Assembly (NCBI GenBank): GCA_049301135.1
Contig: JBAQKP010000241.1
Coordinates: 1 to 9,009, forward strand
Reading direction: 5' to 3'
From: JAYXXU01 sp049301135
GTDB taxonomy: Bacteria; Pseudomonadota; Gammaproteobacteria; Pseudomonadales; Moraxellaceae
Length of the DNA stretch: 9,009 bases
Below, piece after piece: positions 1-6,882 of the stretch. The translations under genes were made by a program, and so were the position numbers. The notes below the pieces were generated by a model that saw nothing but the letters and a program-made list of their open reading frames with translations, was not told the DNA's origin and did no database searches. Within the stretch, counting starts at the first letter, position 1; each line of letters opens with the position of its first letter.

Positions 1-1
1 G

Positions 2-1300
2 TTGTATTTTGCACTGATTAAAAACAATCGTTTGCACCGCATTGAGTCTGAGCAGTGGTTTGGCCGCTGGCGTGGCCGGACGGTGTTTGATGGGCTGATC
101 AATGGCTTGTTTCATGTGGCAGGCGTAATCACCCATCATCTGGAAAATGGTTCGTTGCAGCGCTATCTGGCCTGTTTGATCGGTGCGCTGTTGATCGGCA
201 TGGCAGCGGTGTTTTGGGGTGAACCGATCACGACGGGCACACGCGAATTGCTGCCCGCATCGCTGCTGGCGCTGGTGGTCTGGCTGTTGTTGATTGCCAG
301 TTGTGGGGTGTTGGTGGTACAGCATCATGCGCGCCTACAAACGGTGGTGGTGCTCGGTGTGGTTGGTTTGGTGACGTCACTGGTGTTTTTGTATTTTTCG
401 GCGCCCGATCTGGCGCTGACGCAACTGTCGGTGGAACTGGTCACGACCGTGTTGCTGCTGATGGGGTTGGCGTTGTTGCCCCAGCATACGCCGCGTGAGT
501 CGAGTGTGGCGCGGCGCTGGCGTGATGCTGGTCTGGCCGGTGCGGCAGGTTTAGGCGTGGCATGGGTCGCGTGGCTGATGCTGACCCGTGATGGTCAGTC
601 GATTTCGTGGTATTTGCTGGAGCAGTCCTACCCGCTCGGCGGTGGAACGAACGTGGTTAATGTGATTTTGGTAGATTTTCGCGGTTATGACACGTGGGGC
701 GAGGTCACGGTGCTGGGGATTGCGGCGCTCGGTGTACTGGCGATGCTCGATGGCATGCACAGTACGCGCTTGACCCAAGATCCGGCTGGTCGGCGTTGGA
801 CATTTGCGCAGTTGCCATTGCTGCTACGCGTGGTGGCGTCGGTGGCGCTGCCGTTGGCCTTGGTATTTTCGCTGTATATTTTTATGCGCGGTCACAATAT
901 GCCCGGTGGCGGTTTTATCGCGGGTCTGATCACCGCGACGGCGCTGGTGGTGCAATATATGGCACTGGGTCAAGCGCGGGCGGAGCAACTGCTACAGGCA
1001 TGGCAGGGTCGGCGTTTTGAGCGTTGGATCGGCGTGGGGTTGTTGGTTGCAGGCTTGGCGGGCGTGTTGTCATTCTGGTTTGGGCGGCCTTATCTCACCA
1101 GCGGCAATACGTATATGTATGTGCCGGTGTTTGGGGAGTTTCATTTGGCATCAGCGGTGATTTTTGATTTTGGGGTGTATTTGACGGTGGTGGGTGCAAC
1201 GCTTCTGTCGATCTCGGTACTCGGCGCGGTCAGTGATACCGATACGGCAGCGACTCAGACTGGAAAAAAACCGCCAGCACCAAAAGGAGCCGCATCATGA
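2..1300 (+). CDS. mrpA: Mrp/Mnh cation:proton antiporter subunit A with fused subunit B domain (C-terminal part, 5' end outside window)
   Basis: This is the C-terminal 432 residues of a large inner-membrane antiporter subunit; the reading frame is open at the left edge, so the true start is outside. Counting from the first visible codon, the end of the MrpA core is at about 15-75, the MbhD/DUF4040 segment with FSAPDLALTQLSVE is at 132-145, the MbhE segment with VNVILVDFRGYDTWGEVTVL is at 219-238, and a complete MrpB/MnhB domain is at about 270-410 (MRGHNMPGGGFIAGL at 295-309, FGRPYLTSG at 360-368, FGEFHLASAVIFDFGVYL at 377-394). The family exchanges Na+ or K+ for H+, and MrpA carries part of the ion path. 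Having MrpB in the same chain as MrpA, as in Pseudomonas and rhizobial PhaA/PhaAB, marks the six-gene operon type. The tail after residue 412 is hydrophilic and Lys/Pro-rich. The stop overlaps the mrpC start by 4 nt. Confidence 0.93.
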   Translation: MYFALIKNNRLHRIESEQWFGRWRGRTVFDGLINGLFHVAGVITHHLENGSLQRYLACLIGALLIGMAAVFWGEPITTGTRELLPASLLALVVWLLLIASCGVLVVQHHARLQTVVVLGVVGLVTSLVFLYFSAPDLALTQLSVELVTTVLLLMGLALLPQHTPRESSVARRWRDAGLAGAAGLGVAWVAWLMLTRDGQSISWYLLEQSYPLGGGTNVVNVILVDFRGYDTWGEVTVLGIAALGVLAMLDGMHSTRLTQDPAGRRWTFAQLPLLLRVVASVALPLALVFSLYIFMRGHNMPGGGFIAGLITATALVVQYMALGQARAEQLLQAWQGRRFERWIGVGLLVAGLAGVLSFWFGRPYLTSGNTYMYVPVFGEFHLASAVIFDFGVYLTVVGATLLSISVLGAVSDTDTAATQTGKKPPAPKGAAS

Positions 1301-1677
1301 ATTTAGACTGGATCAGCCTTGAGTTTTTGATGGCCAGCGGCATTGGCGTGGTGACTGCCGCAGGGGTGTATTTATTGCTGCGTGGCCGCACGTTTCCGGT
1401 CATTATTGGGCTGAGTCTGCTTGGCTACGCGATCAACGTGTTGTTGTTTGCCACTGGACGCTTATGGACAAACGCGCCAGCCATCTTAATCGGCGGACAA
1501 CAGGTGGCCGATCCGATTCCCCAAGCCTTGGTATTGACGGCGATTGTGATTGGCTTTGCCACCACGGGTTTTGTGGTCGAGATGGCACTGCGCAGTCGCT
1601 TTGAAAATGATACCGATCATATTGATGGGCATGAAAACGGACACACGCCAAAGCATGATTCACAGGAGTCGTCATGA
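1297..1677 (+). CDS. mrpC: Mrp/Mnh cation:proton antiporter subunit C (NuoK-like)
   Basis: A 126-residue inner-membrane protein with three hydrophobic helices, related to complex I subunit NuoK. The N-terminal pattern GVYLLLRGRTFPVIIGLSLLGYAINVLLFATGR and the later DPIPQALVLTAIVIGFATTGFVVEMALR are typical of MrpC/MnhC/PhaC. Residues from about 105 to the end form a His/Asp-rich hydrophilic tail. The start is well fixed: ATGA at 1297-1300 is both start and mrpA stop, and an AAAAGGAG ribosome-binding site lies at 1282-1289. The gene ends in another 4-nt overlap with mrpD, which indicates coupled translation and a fixed subunit ratio. In the complex, MrpC is thought to bridge MrpA and MrpD. Confidence 0.93.
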   Translation: MNLDWISLEFLMASGIGVVTAAGVYLLLRGRTFPVIIGLSLLGYAINVLLFATGRLWTNAPAILIGGQQVADPIPQALVLTAIVIGFATTGFVVEMALRSRFENDTDHIDGHENGHTPKHDSQESS

Positions 1678-3359
1678 TGTTTGAGGGACTCTTGGATTTT
1701 TGGCAGCAGCATCTGCCGCTGTTTTCGGTGCTATTGCCCGCATTGACCGCCGTGTTGTTGGTGTTGCTGGGTGATGCGCGATCTGATGATCCAAACAAGG
1801 CACAACGTGGCGTGTGCCGACAACGCTGGCTCAGTATCGGCTCTGCCCTGCTCGGTTTGGCGATGGCTGGCGTGTTGCTCAGTCACGCACAACAGGGCGT
1901 GATTGTGTCGTATGCACTTGGCGAATGGCAGGCACCGTTTGGGATTAACTTGGTGCTGGATCGCTTGTCGGCGTTGATGCTACTGCTGACCTATCTGGTG
2001 GCGGTGCCCGCGTTGATATACGCCTGCTGTGGTTGGGATCAGCGTGGACGTTATTTTCATGCGATGTTTCAGTTTCAGTTGATGGGTCTGGCCGGTGCGT
2101 TTTTGACGGGCGACTTGTTTAACCTGTTTGTGTTTTTTGAAATTTTACTGATTGCATCATATGTGCTGCTGCTGCATGGGCAAGGTGCCAAGCGCTTTCG
2201 CATGGGGGTGCATTATGTGGTGCTGAATCTGGTCGCATCGGCGCTGTTTTTGCTGGGCTTGGGCTTGATTTATGCGGCCACCGGCACCTTGAACATGACC
2301 GATATTGCCCTAAAAGTCGCAGTGCTGACCGGTGATGAAGCCGTATTGGCACAAGCCGCCGCAGTGGTGCTTTTGGTGGTATTTGGGGTGAAAGCTGCCC
2401 TGTTTCCCTTGTATTTTTGGCTACCGAATACCTACGCGGCGGCCTCTGCACCAGTCGCCACGTTGTTTGCGATCATGACCAAGGTTGGGGTGTATAGCAT
2501 TATTCGGGTACACGCGCTGATCTTCGGGGTAGATGCGGGTGCATCGGCGTTGGCGGTTAGTACGTGGCTGCTGCCGTTGGCACTGCTGACCAGTGTACTT
2601 GGGGTGTTGGGTGCGTTGGCGGCACACAGCCTGAAACGCTTGGTCGCCTATCTTACTGTATCGTCGGTTGGTACGATTTTGATTGCGGTGGGCTTATATA
2701 CGCCCAGCAGTTTGGCGGCGGCGTTGTACTACATGATGCACAGCACTTTGGTGATTGCAGGGCTGTTTTTATTTGTTGAACTGATCGCCAGCCAACGCGG
2801 TAAAACCAAAGATATGTTACAACCAGCCTTGCGTGTCCGAGAGCCGGTTTTGCTGGGATTACTCCTACTGCTCGGTGCGGCGTCAGCCGCCGGATTGCCG
2901 CCGTTACCCGGTTTTCTGGGTAAACTGATGATTTTAGAAAGCGCGAGTGGCTTGCCTGAGCATGCTTTAGTCTGGACAGTGGTGTTGTCGGTCGGTTTGC
3001 TGGGGATGATTGGTTTGGCACGGGCGGGGGTAGTTTTATTTTGGCATGTTCCAATTGATCTACAACCCGACCAGTTGCCGCCGCCGCCAAATCGCATACT
3101 GATCGCGATGACATTACTCTTGCTCAGTATGGGTTTGGTCATGACCTCTTGTGCTGCACCGATGAAGCGTTACATGGATGCCACCGCACAGCAACTGTAC
3201 GACCGACCTGCTTATGCTCTGGCTGTACTGGGACTGAGTGGCGACTTGACCCAAAACACGACAACACGCCTGTATCTCGGCGAACCTCCGACCACAATTC
3301 CAAACAAATACCAACAACAGACTGATCCACAGCCCAGCGAGGTGCAAGCACTGCCATGA
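1674..3359 (+). CDS. mrpD: Mrp/Mnh cation:proton antiporter subunit D (NuoM/NuoN-like)
   Basis: A 561-residue polytopic inner-membrane protein of the proton_antipo_M family (complex I NuoL/M/N relatives), a proton-translocating core of the Mrp complex. Recognisable elements are GDLFNLFVFFEILLIASY at 146-163 with the conserved membrane glutamate at 156, FGVKAALFPLYFWLP at 237-251 with lysine 240, the AHSLKRLVAYLTVSSVG segment at 317-333, a histidine in YYMMHSTLVIAGLF at 352-365, and GLPPLPGFLGKL at 407-418. These correspond to the Glu and Lys residues that matter for proton transfer in this family. A hydrophilic tail of about 60 residues follows the last helix. Length is normal for a proteobacterial MrpD/PhaD. 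The start ATG at 1674 overlaps the mrpC stop, with CAGGAG at 1663-1668; the next codon is also ATG (1677), so a one-residue shift is possible. Confidence 0.95.
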   Translation: MMFEGLLDFWQQHLPLFSVLLPALTAVLLVLLGDARSDDPNKAQRGVCRQRWLSIGSALLGLAMAGVLLSHAQQGVIVSYALGEWQAPFGINLVLDRLSALMLLLTYLVAVPALIYACCGWDQRGRYFHAMFQFQLMGLAGAFLTGDLFNLFVFFEILLIASYVLLLHGQGAKRFRMGVHYVVLNLVASALFLLGLGLIYAATGTLNMTDIALKVAVLTGDEAVLAQAAAVVLLVVFGVKAALFPLYFWLPNTYAAASAPVATLFAIMTKVGVYSIIRVHALIFGVDAGASALAVSTWLLPLALLTSVLGVLGALAAHSLKRLVAYLTVSSVGTILIAVGLYTPSSLAAALYYMMHSTLVIAGLFLFVELIASQRGKTKDMLQPALRVREPVLLGLLLLLGAASAAGLPPLPGFLGKLMILESASGLPEHALVWTVVLSVGLLGMIGLARAGVVLFWHVPIDLQPDQLPPPPNRILIAMTLLLLSMGLVMTSCAAPMKRYMDATAQQLYDRPAYALAVLGLSGDLTQNTTTRLYLGEPPTTIPNKYQQQTDPQPSEVQALP

Positions 3360-3901
3360 CAACTTCAGCACTGCCTGCCCACAAGTGGTTTTCGCATCCG
3401 ATTCTCACCGTGCTGATTGCAATCAGTTGGATGGCGTTGATGCACAGCATCGAGATTTTTCATATTGTTGCGGGTCTAGCTCTCGGTCTGGTCATCCCGC
3501 GGTTGATTCAGCCGTTTTTAGGGGATCGTCATCGAGTGGACTGGCTCAAAGCGCTGCGCCTGACTGGCATCGTACTGTGGGATATTGTGATCTCCAATAT
3601 CACGGTGTCGCGACTGGTGTTGGGCAAGCTGGAACATATGCACCCGCTCTGGATTGCGGTTCCGCTGGCCTCGGCACATCCCACCGTCAATGCCCTGTTT
3701 GCCATGATCATCACCACCACACCGGGTACAGTCTCGGCCGTGGTGGATGAACAGCGCGGCATCATCTGGGTACATGCACTGAATGGGGATGACGCAAACG
3801 CTGCTGCGCTTGAGATGAAACAGCGCTATGAGCAGCCGTTGCTGGAGATTTTTGCAGTGGCCATACCTGCATCAATACCGGCGCAACAGGAGCAACGCTG
3901 A
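3356..3901 (+). CDS. mrpE: Mrp/Mnh cation:proton antiporter subunit E
   Basis: A 181-residue protein of the MNHE family. Two hydrophobic stretches fill residues 14-53, followed by a membrane-associated domain. The family signature TTPGTVSAVVDEQRGIIWVHAL is at 121-142, and the segment from about 64-100 (LKALRLTGIVLWDIVISNITVSRLVLG) matches the usual MrpE middle region. It is a structural or assembly subunit of the antiporter with no ion-translocating core of its own. The start ATG at 3356 overlaps the mrpD stop by 4 nt, with a GCGAGGTG ribosome-binding site at 3337-3344. The stop shares one base with the mrpF start (TGATG). The last 12 residues are Gln/Ala-rich and look unstructured. Confidence 0.92.
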   Translation: MTTSALPAHKWFSHPILTVLIAISWMALMHSIEIFHIVAGLALGLVIPRLIQPFLGDRHRVDWLKALRLTGIVLWDIVISNITVSRLVLGKLEHMHPLWIAVPLASAHPTVNALFAMIITTTPGTVSAVVDEQRGIIWVHALNGDDANAAALEMKQRYEQPLLEIFAVAIPASIPAQQEQR

Positions 3902-4182
3902 TGCAATATCCAATTTTAAGCATCGCGTTGCTGGTGGGCTTATTTGCAATTGCCGTGTCAATGATCTTGACCGGCTGGCGCTTGCTCAAAGGCCCTTCTG
4001 TGGCAGATCGCATCCTCGCCTTAGATACGCTGTACCTAAATACAGTCACCCTGATTATTTTACTGGGACTGTACCTCAACAATACCCTGCTGTTTGAAGC
4101 CGCATTGCTGGTAGCGATGCTCGGCTTCGTATCCACCGTGGCTTTGGCGCGTTATGTCACGCGTGGTGACACCATCGAATAA
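3901..4182 (+). CDS. mrpF: Mrp/Mnh cation:proton antiporter subunit F
   Basis: A 93-residue protein with three predicted transmembrane helices, normal length for MrpF/MnhF/PhaF. The family signature is LKGPSVADRILALDTLYLN at 29-47, containing the conserved Asp residues 36 and 42; a third helix (LLFEAALLVAMLGFVSTVALARYV) follows. The subunit sits next to MrpG in the membrane complex. The start at 3901 is supported by AGGAG at 3888-3892 and by overlap with the last base of mrpE. The TAA stop at 4180-4182 runs directly into the ribosome-binding site of mrpG. Confidence 0.93.
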   Translation: MQYPILSIALLVGLFAIAVSMILTGWRLLKGPSVADRILALDTLYLNTVTLIILLGLYLNNTLLFEAALLVAMLGFVSTVALARYVTRGDTIE

Positions 4183-4186
4183 GGAG
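4182..4186 (+). promoter_or_regulatory. Ribosome-binding site that fixes the mrpG start
   Basis: AGGAG begins with the last base of the mrpF TAA stop and lies nine nucleotides before the ATG at 4196. It is the reason for choosing that codon over the in-frame ATG at 4154 inside mrpF. A ribosome finishing mrpF would stop directly on it, which suits coupled translation. Confidence 0.75.
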
Positions 4187-4195
4187 CGACACAAC

Positions 4196-4525
4196 ATGCA
4201 CCCAATAGTTGAATGGTTAGCGGCGGGTTTGATTGTGATTTCGGCGTTTTTTCTGCTGGTTGGGGCGATTGGCCTTGCCCGTCTGCCTGATTTTTTTATG
4301 CGCTTACATGCACCGACCAAAGCCTCGACACTGGGGCTCGGTGGCGTTTTGATTGTTTCGATCATGCTCGGTGTGGTGCAAGGTCGGGCGGGCATCGCAG
4401 AGTTATTGATTGTTTTGTTTGTGTTTATCACTGCGCCAGTATCGGCCAATCTGATGGCACAAGCCGGTCTGCATTTGAAACTGGCCAGCAAAGCCGCTGT
4501 GCCTAAAAACGTCGTCCAAAAATAA
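4196..4525 (+). CDS. mrpG: Mrp/Mnh cation:proton antiporter subunit G
   Basis: A 109-residue protein with three hydrophobic helices, the last gene of the antiporter operon. It carries the MrpG/PhaG signature GAIGLARLPDFFMRLHAPTKASTLG at 23-47 and the C-terminal helix pattern ending TAPVSANLMAQA at 79-90. The frame stays open upstream to an ATG at 4154, but that start would overlap mrpF by 29 nt and add 14 hydrophilic residues. The ATG at 4196 is preferred because AGGAG at 4182-4186 lies nine nucleotides in front of it and the protein then has the family's usual N-terminus. A short Lys/Val tail follows the last helix. Transcription most likely stops at the hairpin at 4594-4617. Confidence 0.92.
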   Translation: MHPIVEWLAAGLIVISAFFLLVGAIGLARLPDFFMRLHAPTKASTLGLGGVLIVSIMLGVVQGRAGIAELLIVLFVFITAPVSANLMAQAGLHLKLASKAAVPKNVVQK

Positions 4526-4588
4526 AATCCAACTCGCTCCACCCCTAGCCCATCCAGCCACAAGCCCATCTGATCAAAATCGACAACC

Positions 4589-4621
4589 AAAAAAACAGCC
4601 ACTCGAAAGTGGCTGTTTTTT
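4589..4621. terminator. Bidirectional intrinsic terminator between mrpG and ompA
   Basis: A perfect 10-bp stem, AACAGCCACT (4594-4603) with AGTGGCTGTT (4608-4617), encloses the four-base loop CGAA. Seven A's (4589-4595) precede the core and six T's (4616-4621) follow it, so RNA from either strand gives a hairpin followed by a U tract. It lies 3' of both convergent genes, mrpG and ompA, and should end both transcripts. A second small inverted repeat, CGGTT/AACCG (4624-4628 and 4635-4639), sits between it and the ompA stop. Confidence 0.9.
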
Positions 4622-4645
4622 AGCGGTTTAACTTAACCGAGCTAA

Positions 4646-5890
4646 TTACTTAGCTGGTTGAGTCGAACCGTCTTGCATTTTGACAACTTCACGTTGACCT
4701 TGAATTACCGCATAGACGCGACGATTCATTGCACGGCCTTCGACGGTGTCGTTTGGTGCAATCGGCTTGTCCCATGCAAAACCTTGGGTTTCGATACGGG
4801 TTGCAGCGATACCATAATCGCTAACCAACATGGTTTTAACCGAGTTGGCACGTGCCAATGACAGACGCTCGTTCAGCTTACGCGGACCGGTGTTGTCAGT
4901 ATGACCTTCGATTTTCGCAGTCGCATCTTTGTAAGTGGTCAGCGCATCAGCAACTTTCGCAACTTCTGGCTTGTACTGGTCTTTGATGTTCGACTTGTTA
5001 ACATCGAAGAACACACGCAATTCTAGTTGCAGGTCTTCGGTCAACTGAACTGGACAGCCTTTGGCATCAACAGCAACGCCAGCAGCGGTATTTGGACATT
5101 GATCCAGATCATCAGTCACGCCATCACCATCAGTATCGACTGGTGCAACGACGACTGGTGGAGTTACAACCACAGGTGCAACTGGCTCAGGTACTGGCTC
5201 AACTGCTGGTGGTGGTACTGGGATCGATGGCATCAGATGACCGCCAAGGACAACCTGTAGACCTGCCAGACCCATGAACTCCCACCAGTTGTTGTCGAAG
5301 TTGTGGATGGCACGACCTTCACCGCGGAGCGATACGGTCTCACCGAGACGCCAGAACGCACCAGCGCCGAGGTTACCGATGGTGTCACGTGTCGATGGGT
5401 TGAAGCCGGTTGGATCTTGAACTTCGATTTCGCTACGACCAACACCTAATAATACATAAGGCTTAAACGCGCCTTCGTAGTTTTGGGTGATCAAATCAGA
5501 TGTGACATAGGCATTGGCAGTCAACATCTGCTGCTTATAATCCCATGGCTGACCTTGCACACCAGCGGCAACGGCAGCATCGCTTGCTTTTGCATCGCCA
5601 TTGGTCTGGCCATACTCAAGCTCTACACCCATCCAAGGAGTGACTTCGATACCGATAGCTGCACCAACAAACAAGTCGCTATCCAGTGCCACACCACCTG
5701 GTGTTGGAGCGCCAACACCCGGATTTGTTGCTTGACCTTGACGATCCAACAACACAGCGCGCTGGTCATCATGCGCTTCGTTCATGTAGTGATAGCCAAG
5801 CATCAGCGGGGTGATGGTAACACCAGCGTTTGCGACCATTGGCAGGGGTGCTGCCACGAGGATTGCCAAGGCAATACGATTGAGTTTCAT
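4646..5890 (-). CDS. ompA: OmpA-family outer-membrane porin with thrombospondin type 3 repeat and peptidoglycan-binding domain
   Basis: A complete 414-residue protein that anchors the outer membrane to peptidoglycan and may form a small pore. A signal peptide (MKLNRIALAILVAAPLPMVANA) probably ends at Ala22. Residues 23 to about 217 form the beta-barrel, with alternating hydrophobic strands such as YKQQMLTANAYVTSD and FKPYVLLGVGRSEI. A Pro/Val linker spans 221-251, then a calcium-binding type thrombospondin 3 repeat (DTDGDGVTDDLDQCP, 252-266), with Cys265 and Cys279 able to form a disulfide. The OmpA C-terminal domain covers about 285-398; Asp332 in HTDNTG and Arg347 in LSLARA match the residues that bind diaminopimelate. 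The C-terminal half closely resembles Acinetobacter OmpA, while the architecture also recalls Pseudomonas OprF. The ATG at 5890 has GGAGGAT six nucleotides upstream, inside a small hairpin. The gene stands alone and converges on mrpG. Confidence 0.95.
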   Translation of the reverse strand: MKLNRIALAILVAAPLPMVANAGVTITPLMLGYHYMNEAHDDQRAVLLDRQGQATNPGVGAPTPGGVALDSDLFVGAAIGIEVTPWMGVELEYGQTNGDAKASDAAVAAGVQGQPWDYKQQMLTANAYVTSDLITQNYEGAFKPYVLLGVGRSEIEVQDPTGFNPSTRDTIGNLGAGAFWRLGETVSLRGEGRAIHNFDNNWWEFMGLAGLQVVLGGHLMPSIPVPPPAVEPVPEPVAPVVVTPPVVVAPVDTDGDGVTDDLDQCPNTAAGVAVDAKGCPVQLTEDLQLELRVFFDVNKSNIKDQYKPEVAKVADALTTYKDATAKIEGHTDNTGPRKLNERLSLARANSVKTMLVSDYGIAATRIETQGFAWDKPIAPNDTVEGRAMNRRVYAVIQGQREVVKMQDGSTQPAK

Positions 5891-5894
5891 AGAT

Positions 5895-5909
5895 ATCCTC
5901 CAGAAGGAT
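5895..5909 (-). promoter_or_regulatory. ompA Shine-Dalgarno in a small hairpin
   Basis: Read on the minus strand, ATCCT and AGGAT pair across the five-base loop TCTGG. The 3' arm and part of the loop are the GGAGGAT ribosome-binding site (5895-5901) of ompA. A five-pair stem is weak and may simply breathe, but as drawn it would partly cover the site. The inverted repeat is seen directly; a regulatory role is inference. Confidence 0.5.
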
Positions 5910-5977
5910 CAGACTTAAGGTCGTCAGAACACATTTTATTACAAATGACAGCGTGTGGTGATTAATCCATCGTGTAT

Positions 5978-6005
5978 ACGATAGCCTGAATTCATCAGAA
6001 GTCAA
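5978..6005 (-). promoter_or_regulatory. ompA: Candidate sigma70 promoter of ompA
   Basis: On the minus strand TTGACT (6000-6005, five of six matches to the -35 consensus) is followed after 16 nt by TATCGT (5978-5983, four of six matches to -10). Transcription would begin near 5970 and leave a leader of about 80 nt before the ATG. Long, structured leaders are common for abundant OmpA-type porins. The -10 is imperfect, so the exact start is uncertain. Confidence 0.42.
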
Positions 6006-6062
6006 CCGATAACAGACTACACGGCACATATCGCTGCCAGAACGCAATCAATCTACTGACGC

Positions 6063-6076
6063 AATTGTTGACAATT
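6063..6076. repeat. 14-bp inverted repeat between ompA and the pseudopilin gene
   Basis: AATTGT and ACAATT are separated by TG, giving a compact palindromic site in the divergent region between ompA and the fimT-like gene. The plus strand of the site contains TTGACA (6068-6073), a perfect -35 hexamer, but I see no matching -10 at 16-18 nt. It could be an operator for a dimeric regulator or chance in an AT-rich spacer. Confidence 0.35.
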
Positions 6077-6137
6077 TCAATCTGATCGTCCGTTGCAGTT
6101 TAGTAAATCAAAGTTCCGATAAAAAGAGTGTAATGCC

Positions 6138-6794
6138 TTGAATAGAAACCTGAAACAATGCCTGATTCACTGGGCGAGCAGTTACGCTAGATCTGCATAC
6201 TTGATGCAAAATCTTGCTAAAAAACCCGTGCAGCGTGGCGACAAACGATTTGTTAACCGCCATTTATCCTTGTTATATCAAGCCGGCTTTGGCTTGGTTG
6301 AGCTACTGGTCGTGGTGGCACTGATTGGGATATTGGCATCAGTTGCACTGCCTTCTCTCAGCGAGACTCAACAGTATTATGAGCGTTTTAAAGTCGAACG
6401 AATCTCGCAACAACTGTTACAAGAAGGACGTAATACGGCCTTTTCGTTACGTCAACGCATCATAATTTGTGGCAGTCAGCAGGCCACTTCATGTGATCCG
6501 GTCAATTGGCAGGAAGGCATGCTGATGTTTCATGATGTGAACTTAGACCATCTGTATAGCCCTGATGTCGATGTTGTGCTGCGTTTTGAACCGCTGAACC
6601 TAAAATACGGCACATGGCGCTGGATTGGCGGTGTCAAACTCACCACTGTTGTTGTGTTTGAACACACGTCTGGCATGCCGCATGCAAGTTATGGCAGTTT
6701 TCACTATTGTGATTTTGAGCAAAAACATTTATTCAGGCTGGTGATGCGCAATACCGGCGTGTTGCGAAAAAGCAGCAAAGACGTGCGCTGCTAA
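6138..6794 (+). CDS. FimT/GspH-type pseudopilin (type IV pilus minor pilin), start uncertain
   Basis: A type IV pilin-like protein of the GspH/FimT group. The class III signal is clear: a prepilin peptidase site after Gly50, then FGLVELLVVVALIGILASVALPSL at 51-74 with the conserved Glu at position 5 of the mature protein (Glu55). The remainder (SQQLLQEGRNTAFSLRQRIIICGS, the WQEGMLMFHDVN segment, and SFHYCDFEQKHLFRLVMRNTGVLR near the end) has the usual GspH layout, including a Cys pair at 111/119 and another at 191/218. Minor pilins of this type prime pilus assembly after PilD processing. The 5' end is doubtful: TTG at 6138 gives a 50-residue leader, longer than usual; ATG at 6204 gives 28 residues, and GTG at 6228 or TTG at 6270 would give 20 or 6. 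None has a good ribosome-binding site. No other pilus gene is present nearby. Confidence 0.8.
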   Translation: MNRNLKQCLIHWASSYARSAYLMQNLAKKPVQRGDKRFVNRHLSLLYQAGFGLVELLVVVALIGILASVALPSLSETQQYYERFKVERISQQLLQEGRNTAFSLRQRIIICGSQQATSCDPVNWQEGMLMFHDVNLDHLYSPDVDVVLRFEPLNLKYGTWRWIGGVKLTTVVVFEHTSGMPHASYGSFHYCDFEQKHLFRLVMRNTGVLRKSSKDVRC

Positions 6795-6795
6795 A

Positions 6796-6812
6796 CCCAG
6801 TATGATACTGGG
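6796..6812 (+). other. Stem-loop just after the pseudopilin stop
   Basis: CCCAGT (6796-6801) and ACTGGG (6807-6812) form a six-pair stem with loop ATGAT; the repeat can be read as eight bases on each side of a central G. It starts one base after the TAA stop (6792-6794). No T run follows, so it is not a classical intrinsic terminator; it may protect the 3' end of the mRNA or assist weak termination. Confidence 0.4.
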
Positions 6813-6882
6813 CAGTCTGTGCGGGTGTCGTTGATCACTCATTTAATCAGCTTGTTTATATTGTGTTTTAAGGAATCAATTC

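Noticed and set aside
3174..3359. Long hydrophilic C-terminal tail of MrpD as a possible added domain
   Set aside because: Total length of 561 residues is in the usual range for proteobacterial MrpD/PhaD, and the tail shows no domain pattern.
4154..4195. Upstream in-frame ATG for mrpG
   Set aside because: It would overlap mrpF by 29 nt and add 14 residues absent from the family; the ATG at 4196 has a good ribosome-binding site.
5157..5230. Low-complexity region in ompA as a possible nucleotide repeat tract
   Set aside because: It encodes the Pro/Val linker; the bases vary between codons and there is no exact tandem unit, so it reflects protein composition.
5483..5965. A 160-codon open frame on the plus strand opposite the start of ompA
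   Set aside because: It is antisense to a well-supported porin gene, the translation is rich in Cys, His and Trp without domain pattern, and it has no convincing ribosome-binding site. It is a shadow of codon use in ompA.
6831..6862. Possible thiolase promoter TTGATC with TATATT
   Set aside because: The -10 is good, but the spacing of 20 nt is too long for a normal sigma70 promoter and no better -35 is seen, so it is not listed as a feature.
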